A DNA stretch of 64,000 bases from Theristus sp. LFF4_11 (taxonomy: Eukaryota > Nematoda > Chromadorea > Monhysterida > Xyalidae), in contig JASANC010003464.1 in the NCBI GenBank assembly GCA_030248135.1, positions 183,631 through 247,630 on the forward strand, given 5' to 3'. Shown here one piece after another: positions 35,501 through 44,344 of the stretch. Under the pieces are notes generated by a model. The model did not search any database, was not told the DNA's origin, and saw only the letters and a program-made list of their open reading frames with translations. Positions within the stretch are counted from its first letter, which is position 1, and each line of letters opens with the position of its first letter. A program made the position numbers and the translations under genes.

Positions 35501-35850
35501 CTGAGTTGACAACATTTGATGCTGCTTTTGTAGCAGTTACACTTTGATGACGTGCATTGTTGTTGTGTCGCTGTAACTCATTGTCAGTTCATTTTTTGCC
35601 GGTTGTAGTGTATCTGTGACGCAGATGCAAACTTATTCAAAAAGTCGTGCTTTTGAAAAACAGTTTGCATTTAGCAAACCGCCAACGAAATTTTTAATGT
35701 CGCTCAAATAACACGACTTTTTGAACTTCTAATTTTATAACCTGCGCAGTTTCATAGACTGACTGATTTGGACTTTGAGCATTTTGCATTTTACATGTAT
35801 TTTGCTGCAGAATACGACAGCTTCGAGAGCGTTTGTGGAAGCTCGCCAAA
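32600..35850 (+). promoter_or_regulatory. Long noncoding upstream region of the Hes-type gene
   Basis: No exon is convincing in this 3.2-kb stretch. Its composition differs from neighbouring spacers: between 33.0 and 35.2 kb it is rich in GTGC, GCAC, CACG and CGTG words on both strands. Two copies of CGCACGTGCGAT occur (cores CACGTG at 33077-33082 and 33780-33785), and a CACGCG lies near 33829. Hes-family repressors bind class-C and E-box sites of the type CACGNG and often autorepress (family knowledge). Autoregulation here is inference. Confidence 0.35.
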
Positions 35851-37096
35851 ATGCTCGACACGGGTATCTTTTCACCAAATGACACGTCAACCGAGGACGG
35901 CAACGACGATTGCACAAGTGCTCGCAAGACCAACAAACCGCTGATGGAGAAGCGCAGGCGAGCGAGGATCAACAAAAGTCTGATGGAGTTGAAGTCGATA
36001 CTGGTGGACGGCACGAATGCTTCGGTGTGCATGGACACTGTGCGATTTCAGTCAATAGAATCACCGTTTTTTGGCCAGTAAACAGCAAAATAATTTCATT
36101 TCAGAATCCGGGTCACTCGAAGTGGGAGAAAGCGGATATTCTTGAGATGACCGTCCAATACGTGCACACGCTGCGGGCGCAACAAGCACAAACTGGTGCG
36201 ATGAGAACAGTTGTGGTTTGAATACAAACTTGCACACTGCTCAGAAAGTACAGTGGTCAACAAATGAAACGCGTTCGTCGTATCCTATGTGATCTCATCT
36301 CAAGCGTTTCTTTTCAGCCAAAAACAAGCCTGACGAAATGACACTGCAGCCGTTCCTAGCCGGATACATGGAGTGCGTTCGCCAGGTGCAAAAGTGCACC
36401 AAATCCAGCGCCGACGTGCGACCAACGGAGAGTGATTCATTGATTGCACAACTGCTGAACCATTTGAACACGACTAACTTAGTCAGCAAACAAAACGAGC
36501 CACATTCTTCGTTGCTGCTGGCCGCTGTGCTGCCCGCCAGTTTGACATCGGGGGACAAAGGAAACAGCATTGAGACTGACCACGAGGCCCCGGGCAGCAA
36601 ACGTCGTCATGCGAGCATCAGCAATCAGCAGTCGTCAGCAACAACGCGGTGCGCGAACAAGCAACGTCGACTCAGCAATCGAATCATGGCAACAGACGGG
36701 CCAGTGTCTGCTGGATCATCGACCTCTGCAACCAGCAGTCCAACAAGCTGCAGCAGCTCTGAAGGTCTTCAGTCGCCGAACGTTCCATGGGACTTGAATG
36801 GCACAACTGATCGCCATGAAAAACAATCAGCAACTACGAACGGGCACGTTGCTGCTGCTGACGGAGTGATCCGTGTGCCCGTGCAACGTGCGTCCGAGGC
36901 AGCCGGTGCGCACCGCAACTATCTTGGCTTGTTGACCGCAGCAGCGAGTGTCAGCCAACAGAATGACCTGCACGAACAACGACGCCAGCAGCAACAAAGC
37001 CTGCTGCACGCGCTGCACGTTCGCACCAACTTTTCGCAAGCAGAATTGCTGAGCGCTGCACTCGCCGCAAGCACCGTCTGGAGACCATGGCACTGA
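35851..37096 (+). CDS. Hairy/Enhancer-of-split (HES) bHLH-Orange repressor
   Basis: Exons 35851-36024, 36105-36195 and 36318-37096 join in phase to about 347 residues. The basic region RKTNKPLMEKRRRARINKSL carries the invariant proline of Hes proteins. The loop and helix 2 read HSKWEKADILEMTVQYV, with Trp where most have Leu. The Orange domain starts LQPFLAGYMECVRQVQKC. A long Ser/Thr/Gln-rich linker leads to the C-terminal WRPWH, the Groucho/TLE-binding WRPW plus one extra residue (HES1 similarly ends WRPWRN). It should act as a DNA-binding repressor in the nucleus, often downstream of Notch. The start ATG lies shortly after a GCTGCAG acceptor, so the 5' UTR may be spliced. Class is certain; the individual orthologue is not. 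Confidence 0.95.
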
Positions 37097-37527
37097 TCAG
37101 ATTTGAGTTCATTCACTGATTGGTCGTTGTGTCTGTTCGAAAATTACGGTATCACGTGATTTTTCCACCGGTTATGATTGTTTTTAAAAGATTTATACGG
37201 TAATTGTCTTGTTGCAACATTGTGCTCCAACTGGAGGACAAGGTGTTCGCTTACTGCTCGGCATCGCTCTCTCTAGATCAGGTGACCTTTCTGACCATTG
37301 GTTGATCATTATCCAAATTTCAAATGATTTTATGCAAGCGTTTTTCTATTACATGTATGGTATGTATGTACCTTGCATGTGTATTGGCATGAAATCTTCT
37401 TCTAGACAATTCTTCGGGAACTTTGTTTTTGCGATTCTTATGAAAAATTTGTCGAATCTAGAATGAAAGATAGAGATTAGAAAAATGATGAGACGAATAA
37501 TGCTTGAATTATTCATTACCTGTCCCG

Positions 37528-37690
37528 TAACTCAATGCGCCCATCGATGGATAAACAGTTTCATGCACGGCGCGGGAATTCGAAATTGGTGAAGTGATCC
37601 GAGTCCCCCACATAGGGCCGAGTCACTTTGGCGACTTTGAATTGCCACATAAAGATTGAAGTCGCAGAACTTAAAAATTGATGTTACCTC
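37528..37690 (+). repeat. Interspersed repeat copy 3 of 3
   Basis: CTCAATGCGCCCATCGATGG, AAACAGTTTCATGCACGGCG, GTGATCCGAGTCCCCCACAT and TTTGAATTGCCACATAAAGA match 9835-10010 and, in the last part, 2690-2830. Noncoding. Confidence 0.6.
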
Positions 37691-37699
37691 AGCCGCATT

Positions 37700-38699
37700 T
37701 ATTCATAAGACAATAAAGTAAGAAAAACTAAAGCGGAAAACGTTAGAAAACCAAACCAAACCGTTGGCAAACCAGTTGAAAAAATGGATAAAACGGCAAT
37801 GGCAAATTCTTTAGTCCAAAAAACTCTCTGACCGATTTTCTGGGACAGCGACTTTCTTTTTCTTTTTCTGACAACTCTGGGGCCTTCCCTTCCAAAAAAC
37901 GTGTAAGTTCAACCAAACTAAACGCAAAATACGTGTCTATTTTCTGTTTTGCCCATTACAGCTATCCTGTTAACCGAATGACCGGCCACTCGTCTCTAGC
38001 CTCTTGACACCCGCCCGCGCCTCCGCCACTCCACCTAATTTTCTTTATAGTTTCTACCTTTAAAAAAGTCAGCTGATGTCCAAATTGATCAGTCCGACCG
38101 AGACTCTCTGGATAATTTGTTCCAGCTAAAAATCGATTTTCAAAATGTAAACTCCCCCCCCCTCCCCCATCCCCCTCCGCGAGAAAACACGGGATCTAAC
38201 CCCCCCTCTCACGGTGGTCACTCTCATCTCAATTTTTCTCAAAAAATACCGTATTTTTGCATTTTTCTTGACGTTTGTGTCTATCCCTGCATAGATTTTG
38301 TTGTTTCCGGCCAGTAACGAAAATGCGGCGGGGGTGGGGGGTCCACCTTCCCCTCAGCCGAAAATCCTGCCCGTGGACGGGCAGATACCCGTGTACCCCC
38401 CTCCCCTCTTTACCTCGACACCCGGGTGTTATCTTTTCGTGTGAAGGAGGCGGAGTAATGTTGAATGATGTGTGGAAAAACCGCACAGCTGAAAAGTTGT
38501 TTTGCGCCCGAACGCAGTTCAAATACGAAATAAAAAAAAATTTATTTAGTGAAAAAATATTCTCATTAGTTTTTTTCCCAATTTTTTGCACAAATTTGCC
38601 ATCAAAATACGCTAATTTTTCTGATTGCGCACCCCCCTCACCGAGAAGGCACCTGACACCCCCTCTAAAATTAGGCAAACACCCCCCTCCCCCCTCACC
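37700..38699. other. Low-complexity spacer
   Basis: The stretch contains C-rich tracts near 38150-38210 and 38630-38700 (CCCCCCTCCCCCATCCCCCT). Open frames run on both strands across these tracts but are proline- and glycine-rich artefacts of them. No gene is supported. Confidence 0.5.
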
Positions 38700-38935
38700 C
38701 GAAGTCGTGCGCGTGCACACGCTCCGCTCTCAACATAAACTCGTTCAAAACGCAGTTATTTTTATTCCTGCATTCTTAAAAAGGCTTGGCTTAGGTTAGG
38801 ATTAGGTTAGGAACAGGTTTTGCTTAAGATTAGGCTTAGGTTTAGTTTTTAGGTTTAGGTCCGTTTTAGCAATGTCCGAGAACATCCAATTTGGAGCGTG
38901 AGTTAACTGGAGCGTAATATCATAAAACGTGGCAA
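38700..38935 (-). repeat. Telomere-like repeat element, copy 2 (inverted)
   Basis: GGCTTAGGTTAGGATTAGGT and GCTTAGGTTTAGTTTTTAGG are the inverse of the 28428-28690 block. The flanking GCGCGTGCACACGCTCCGCT and GAGCGTGAGTTAACTGGAGC also match in inverted order. Confidence 0.7.
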
Positions 38936-39361
38936 CCGTATTTCCAAGGCAAAAATTTGGTATTACCCGTGCGATCCCGTGCACCCTCCTCACGAAATTT
39001 TTCTGCCAGTGCACCTGTTTTATATATGATGCATTACGAGTGCACCCCCCCTCGGGAAAATTTTCTGCCCGTGCACCCCCATCACCGAGAAGGCACCTGA
39101 CACCCCCGTGACCCCCCCTCTAAAATTAGGCAAACACCCCCTCTCACCAGAGGTCCCGCTTTCGCTACCGGTCTAAACTGTCAAGCAAATTTCGTTCCAG
39201 GGAGTGTGCACCGATGAATTAAAAAATCGCAATTTTTAAAGGTTCTTTTAAAAAGTTTAAAAAATCCATTATTAAAAAACAAAAAATGCGAAAACAAATT
39301 GATCATTTTCACCTTATCAAAAAGGCTTGGCTTAGGATTAAGATTAGGTTTAGGATTAGGA

Positions 39362-39848
39362 ACAGTACCGTGGGCGGGGGGGTGGGGGGGTACACCCCCC
39401 AGAGCACCAGAGACCGTCGGGTGGGGGGGGGGCGGGGGGCACCGTGCCACCCAACCCTAAAACCGGGCACCCCCCCCCCCATCGGACCCCCCCCCTCGAA
39501 AATTTGGCCGACACCTCCCCCCCCACACCCCCATGAAATTTTGTCTGGCGGAGACCCCCCCCCCCCAAAAAAAAATTTTCTGCACACCCTAAAAATGTTT
39601 TCGAAAATCATGATTTTTTGTCTATAAAGTCCATAATATAAGTTGAATATATGATAACTTGACCATCTTCATTGTAATTTCAAAGATTTTGCAGCAAAAT
39701 TTAGCGTTTTTTCTTCAAAATTTAAGCGAAAAAATATCATGGGTGGGGTGGGGGGAGTGGACCCCCCCCCACAGAAAATTTTGAAAAAATGCACCCTCCA
39801 TGGGACTCCCATGGGGGGTCCCCACGTTACCATAGTTTGGACCCCCCT
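39362..39848. mobile_element. Extreme C/G-tract element, AGTACCGTGGG family
   Basis: From AGTACCGTGGGCGGGGGG to TTTGGACCCCCCTAAGG the sequence is a mosaic of 7-12-base G or C runs joined by blocks such as TGAAATTTTGTCTGGCGGAG and GCAGCAAAATTTAGCGTTTT. The same blocks occur inverted in 43640-44165. AGTACCGTGGG also marks the edges at about 42085 and 42833. Boundaries and superfamily are uncertain. Confidence 0.6.
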
Positions 39849-40057
39849 AAGGTTGTTAAACAAAAATAATTTTTTTTAAAGTAATTAAAAAAAACAAAAA
39901 TGCCGATTTTTTTTTATTCGAAAATTTTTCTCTCTAATATGCTCTGAAAACCTCAATTTTGGCACAATTTTTCGAAAGTTAAACAAAAATTTTCTTTGAT
40001 TATACCTCGTAAAACCTTTAGCAGTCGATTTTGGACCGTTTTACCGACTGATTTTAG

Positions 40058-40178
40058 CATAGTTGTTCCAGAGCCGAGGGGTTGGGGGGGCCGATAGATA
40101 GCTGGAGCAAATTTTCTAGATAGATAGATAGCTGGAAAATTTTAGTGGGGCCCAGGCCCCCCCCCTAGAACAACTATG
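40058..40178. mobile_element. 121-bp hAT-like MITE with 8-bp duplication GATTTTAG
   Basis: The ends CATAGTTGTTC and GAACAACTATG are perfect inverted repeats. GATTTTAG directly repeats at 40050-40057 and 40179-40186. The uninterrupted host sequence CGACTGATTTTAGGCTTCG is visible at about 29044-29062, which confirms the insertion. Confidence 0.9.
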
Positions 40179-40627
40179 GATTTTAGGCTTCGACAACATC
40201 TGCGATGAAGTTTTTGAGCGTCCCAAAGCTTGGCCTACCATTTCCGATGCAGATAAGGTGACGATTCGCCTCGCAGAGCGTCCGATTGTGCTTGCTGCTC
40301 CGTTTGCAAGCGCTACGTTGTCTGGTTGCTGCTTCGTGTCGTGTCGTCGCGACACCATCAGAAGAATTGATCCAATTTCAAGGCGGTATGTTTGTCTTCA
40401 CTTTAGCATTAGTTTAGCTGGGGACAATTAGTGACGTTTCGGAGGTCAAAACACAAGAAGGGGCATGGCATGGTGATGGTTTGGAAAAGGGGTAATTGAG
40501 GTCACCAAAACAAAATCTGCAAAGTTCCGCCATACGGGAGTCATTCGGGAGGCGCTTGCATATCATATGTGGTTCTTCGGACTCCCTGATTGATTTAGCA
40601 CAACTTTGATTTTTGAATTTTAGGTTG

Positions 40628-40915
40628 GCACGTTTTATGATATTACGCTCCAGTTAACTCACGCTCTACAATTGGATGTTCTCGGACATTGCTGAAACGA
40701 ACCTAAACCTAAAAACCAAACCTAAGCCTAATTTTAAGCAAAACCTGTTCCTAACCTAATCCTTACCTAAGCCAACCTTTTTAAGAAAGCAAGAATGAAA
40801 ATAACTGCGTTTTGAACGAGTTTATGTTGAGTGCGGAGCGTGTGCACGCGCGCCAGTGGATCATGAGCAATGAGCAATGCGGATGCGGGGCAGGTGCATA
40901 TCATAATGAAGCTTT
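40628..40915 (+). repeat. Telomere-like repeat element, copy 3
   Basis: TTTATGATATTACGCTCCAG, CCTAAACCTAAAAACCAAAC, CCTAACCTAATCC and GTGCACGCGCGCCAGTGGAT match 28428-28690 closely. It is inserted into a TAGGGTTGTTAAA element. Confidence 0.75.
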
Positions 40916-41323
40916 GCGGAAATTTAAAAAAAAATAAAAAATGGCGATTTTTGTTTTTTTTTAACAACCGTACCGTACCCCTTCCCCCTCACTTTTTGGT
41001 CGGCGGCACCCCACGGCCACCCCCCCCGGTTGGCCTACATGTTTAAACGACTGGCGCTAGACATCTGCGTTAAACGACATTTACCTAGAAACTAACCGTG
41101 TGTTTAACGCTTAAAATAAACTGCACTTCTCAGAATATTACCTAAACGTAATCCTAAGCAAAGCCTGAATCTAATCCTAATCCTAAGTTCAGCCCTAAGC
41201 CTAAGCCAAGCCTTTTTAGAAGTGCGGTGCATGAGCAAATGGCGCACCTGACCACTCCAGGGAAGGGAATCCATTCCATAATCCTAATCCTGTTTAAACA
41301 TGTAACATTAGGCCCCCCCCACG

Positions 41324-42036
41324 TAGGGTTGTTAAAAAAAACAAAAATCGTCATTTTTGTTTAAAAAAAAAATTTAAAAAAAAATTTCAAAAATCAAAGT
41401 TGTGCTAAATCAATCAGGGAGTCCGAAGAACCACATATGATATGCAAGCGCCTCCCGAATGACTCCCATATGACGGAACTTTGCAGATTTTGTTTTGGTG
41501 ACCTCAATTACCCCTTTTCCAAACCGTCACCATGCCTCTTCTTGTGTTTTGACCTCCAAAACGTCACTAATTGTCCCCAGCTAAACTAATGCTAAAGTGA
41601 AGACAAACATACCGCCTTGAAATTCGATCAATTCTTCTGATGGTGTTGCGACGACACGACACGAAGCAGCAAGCAACCAGACAACGTAGCGCTTGCAAAC
41701 GGAGCAGCGAGCACAATCGGACGCTCTGCGAGGCGAATCGTCACCTTATCTGCATCGGAAATGGTAGGCCAAGCTTTGGGACGCTCAAAAACTTCATCGC
41801 AGATGTTGTCGTAGCCTAAAATCAGTCGGTAAAACGGCCCAAAATCGACTGCTAAAGGTTTTACGAGGTATAATCAAAGAAAATTTTTGTTGAACTTTCG
41901 AAAAATTTTGCCAAAATTGAGGTTTTCAGAGCATATTAGAGGAAAATTTTTCGAATTAAAAAAAAAAAATTGGCATTTTTGTTTTTTTTAATCACTTTTT
42001 TTTAAAAAAAATTTTCATTTTTGTTTAACAACCCTA
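41324..42036 (+). mobile_element. Complete TAGGGTTGTTAAA element (hAT-like) with 8-bp duplication
   Basis: TAGGGTTGTTAAA and TTTAACAACCCTA are perfect 13-bp inverted ends. CCCCCACG directly repeats at 41316-41323 and 42037-42044. The 713-bp body has a conserved unique core with no transposase. This is the type copy for the family found at 19951, 28705, 28849, 30258, 39850 and, diverged, 42880. Confidence 0.9.
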
Positions 42037-42594
42037 CCCCCACGGCACCCCCCTTCGAAAATTTTTTTGGGCCCACCCCACCCCACGGTACTGATTAAGA
42101 ACCTACAACGACTCATTGCAAGCAACCTCTGATCAGAAATCAAAAAGATCACTTTTAAGAATGTATCTCGACTCGAGTCTCGACGAACCCCACCCCAAAC
42201 AAAAATTTAAAAAAATCACTTTTAAGATTTTTTTTGTATAATACAAATCATTTTTTTTAAATTCGAAAAAAATTTCTCGATTTTTCTCTAATTCTGAAAG
42301 AAACCCACAATTTTTGGAAAATTCAACAAAAATTTTCTTTGACATTACCTTGTAAAAGCTGTTAGAAGTCGATTTTGTTTGGACCGTTCACACCGTTTTA
42401 CAACGACTGTTTGATTTTAGATTTAGGCTTGAACAATTTTTGGAATGAAGTTTTTCAGCGTTTCAGCTTGGCAAATTCACGTTTTAGGGGTGTGTGTGCG
42501 TGAGCGTGTCGCGTGACCCTCCCCTACCCCACCCCCACGTTTTCGGTACTGAGACAGTGAGGAGACCAACCGATGATGAGATGAGCGGGAGCCC

Positions 42595-42646
42595 AACTTT
42601 ATTGACTAAATAGTGGCCACTGGCCCACTATTTAGTCAATAAAGTT
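42595..42646. repeat. Perfect 22-bp hairpin
   Basis: AACTTTATTGACTAAATAGT plus GG (42595-42616) is followed after 8 bases by its exact reverse complement (42625-42646). No larger element boundary is obvious around it. It could be a tiny MITE, a recombination product or a structured RNA. Nothing indicates expression. Confidence 0.85.
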
Positions 42647-42879
42647 TTAGTGGCATTGCACTTTGCAGTGACAATGAAGGGGAGAGAGGTTGTGGGTGAT
42701 TGTGTGTCACAATGAGTGAGTGAGAAGAGAGAGTCGGAAGTCAATTTTTGCTAAAACAGCAGTACCAGCAGATGCAGGCACACCTCATAATATACCGTCG
42801 TCGTGTATACGGCAGCGGCAGCAGATCTAAAGCAGTACCGTGGGCCCAAAAAAATTTTCGAGGGGGGGGGGGGTATGGT

Positions 42880-43640
42880 TAGAGATGTCAAGAAAAAAAA
42901 ATTTTCTATTTTTTTTCTTTTTTTAAAAAAAAAATTTTTTTTAAAAAATTTTTTTTTTTAAAAATGAAAGTTGTTCAGAATTTTTCAGGGAGTCCGAATA
43001 TCACCATCTGAGGAGCCACCGACTTACCATATGACCCCCACTCATATGGGAGGAGGGTGAAAATTTCAGACTTGGTTTCGGCGACCCCATTTTCCCACCG
43101 ACGACATCACGTCTCGTGTTTTGCCTCTCAATTCACCTCAAATAACATGGAAACAAGTTCCACAACAAACCGGTGTGATCACGCTGACGACACGAGGCGA
43201 AACAGCAACGAGCAACCAACGAAGTTACGCTTGCAGTGGCAGACAGTGCAATTTCCACCTTTCGAGATCCTGAAAAACGATGCGTAAATGTGAGTTCTCT
43301 GCTTCTATCTCACCTTAGCGACATCGGAATTTGTTGAACTAGCCTTTGCGACGCTCAAGTACTTCAATGCGCGAGTCGATCATCACTCACCAAGGCTGAA
43401 AACAGTCGATAAATCAATCCAGAATACCACCTGCAGCGTTGAAGACTAAGTGACAAGGTAAAGTCAAAGAAAATTTTTGTTGAACTTTCAAAAAATTATG
43501 CCAAAAACGGCATTTTCAGGGCACATTAAAGAAAAAATTTCAAAAATTTTTAATAAAAAAAATAAAAAAAAAATGCTCATTTTTTTTTTACTTTTTTTTT
43601 AAAAAAAAAATTTTTTTTTTTGACCCTTACATCTCTAGGT
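42880..43640 (+). mobile_element. Diverged member of the TAGGGTTGTTAAA family
   Basis: GGGAGTCCGAATATCACCAT, CATATGACCCCCACTCATAT, AGAAAATTTTTGTTGAACTT and TTTTCAGGGCACATTAAAG follow the family order but with heavy divergence. The ends here read AGAGATGTCA and TTACATCTCT, so this is a separate subfamily. Confidence 0.6.
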
Positions 43641-44165
43641 ATGGTACCGTGGGGGGGTGCCGACCAAAAAGTGAGGGGGGGGGGGGGTCCAACCTATGGT
43701 AACGTGGGACCCCCCCCAGGGGGGTCCCATGGGGGGGGGGTGCATTTTTTCAAAATTTTCTGTGGGGGGGTCCCCCCCCCCCCCCCCCACCCCCCCCCTG
43801 AAATTTTTTTCGCTTTAATTTGAAAGGAAAAACGCTAAATTTTGCTGCAAAATCTTTGAAATTACAATGAAGATGGTCAAGTTATCATATATTCAGCTTA
43901 TATTATGGACTTTATAGACAAAAAATCATGATTTTCGAAAAAAAATTTAGGGTGTGCAGAAAATTTTGGGGGGGGGTGTCCGCCAGACAAAATTTCATGG
44001 GGGGGGGGGGTGGGGGGGTGTCGGCCAAATTTTCGAGGGGGGGGTACGATGGGGGGGTGCCCGGTGTTAGGGGGGGTGGCGCGGTGCCCCCCCCCCCACC
44101 TGACGGTCTCGGGGGCCCTGGGGGGGGGTGTACCCCCCCACCCCCCCCCCCCGCCCACGGTACTG
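43641..44165. mobile_element. Extreme G/C-tract element, inverted copy
   Basis: TGGTAACGTGGGACCCCCCC, CGCTAAATTTTGCTGCAAAA, GTCCGCCAGACAAAATTTCA and CCGCCCACGGTACTGAT are the inverse of 39362-39848. G runs reach 9-14 bases, so the read lengths of these runs are unreliable. Confidence 0.6.
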
Positions 44166-44344
44166 ATCTAAAGCACTAATCCACAGAGCATCGGTCCTCG
44201 CCCGCCATTGCCACCTCTAGCCGCAATTTGTAAACGGTATTTTTGCTGTTTTATTGTTCACAGTAGTTGTGTTCACGTTTGCGTCATTGCACACACTCGA
44301 CCACGCATCACATATCTTTGCACTTTGTATTTTGCAACTTGCAG

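Larger units (their letters stand above)
39850..40978 (-). mobile_element. TAGGGTTGTTAAA element with two nested insertions
   Basis: This full-length family copy (AAGGTTGTTAAAC to TTAACAACCGTA) is interrupted at 40050-40186 by a 121-bp hAT-like element. It is interrupted again at about 40622-40920 by the telomere-like repeat element, after which the terminal A-rich end resumes. It gives a readable insertion order. Confidence 0.75.

Noticed and set aside
39286..39627. Long Pro/Gly-rich open frames on both strands across 39.2-39.7 kb and 43.6-44.2 kb
   Set aside because: They are translations of C or G homopolymer runs; frames are open on several strands at once and have no splice sites or domain pattern.
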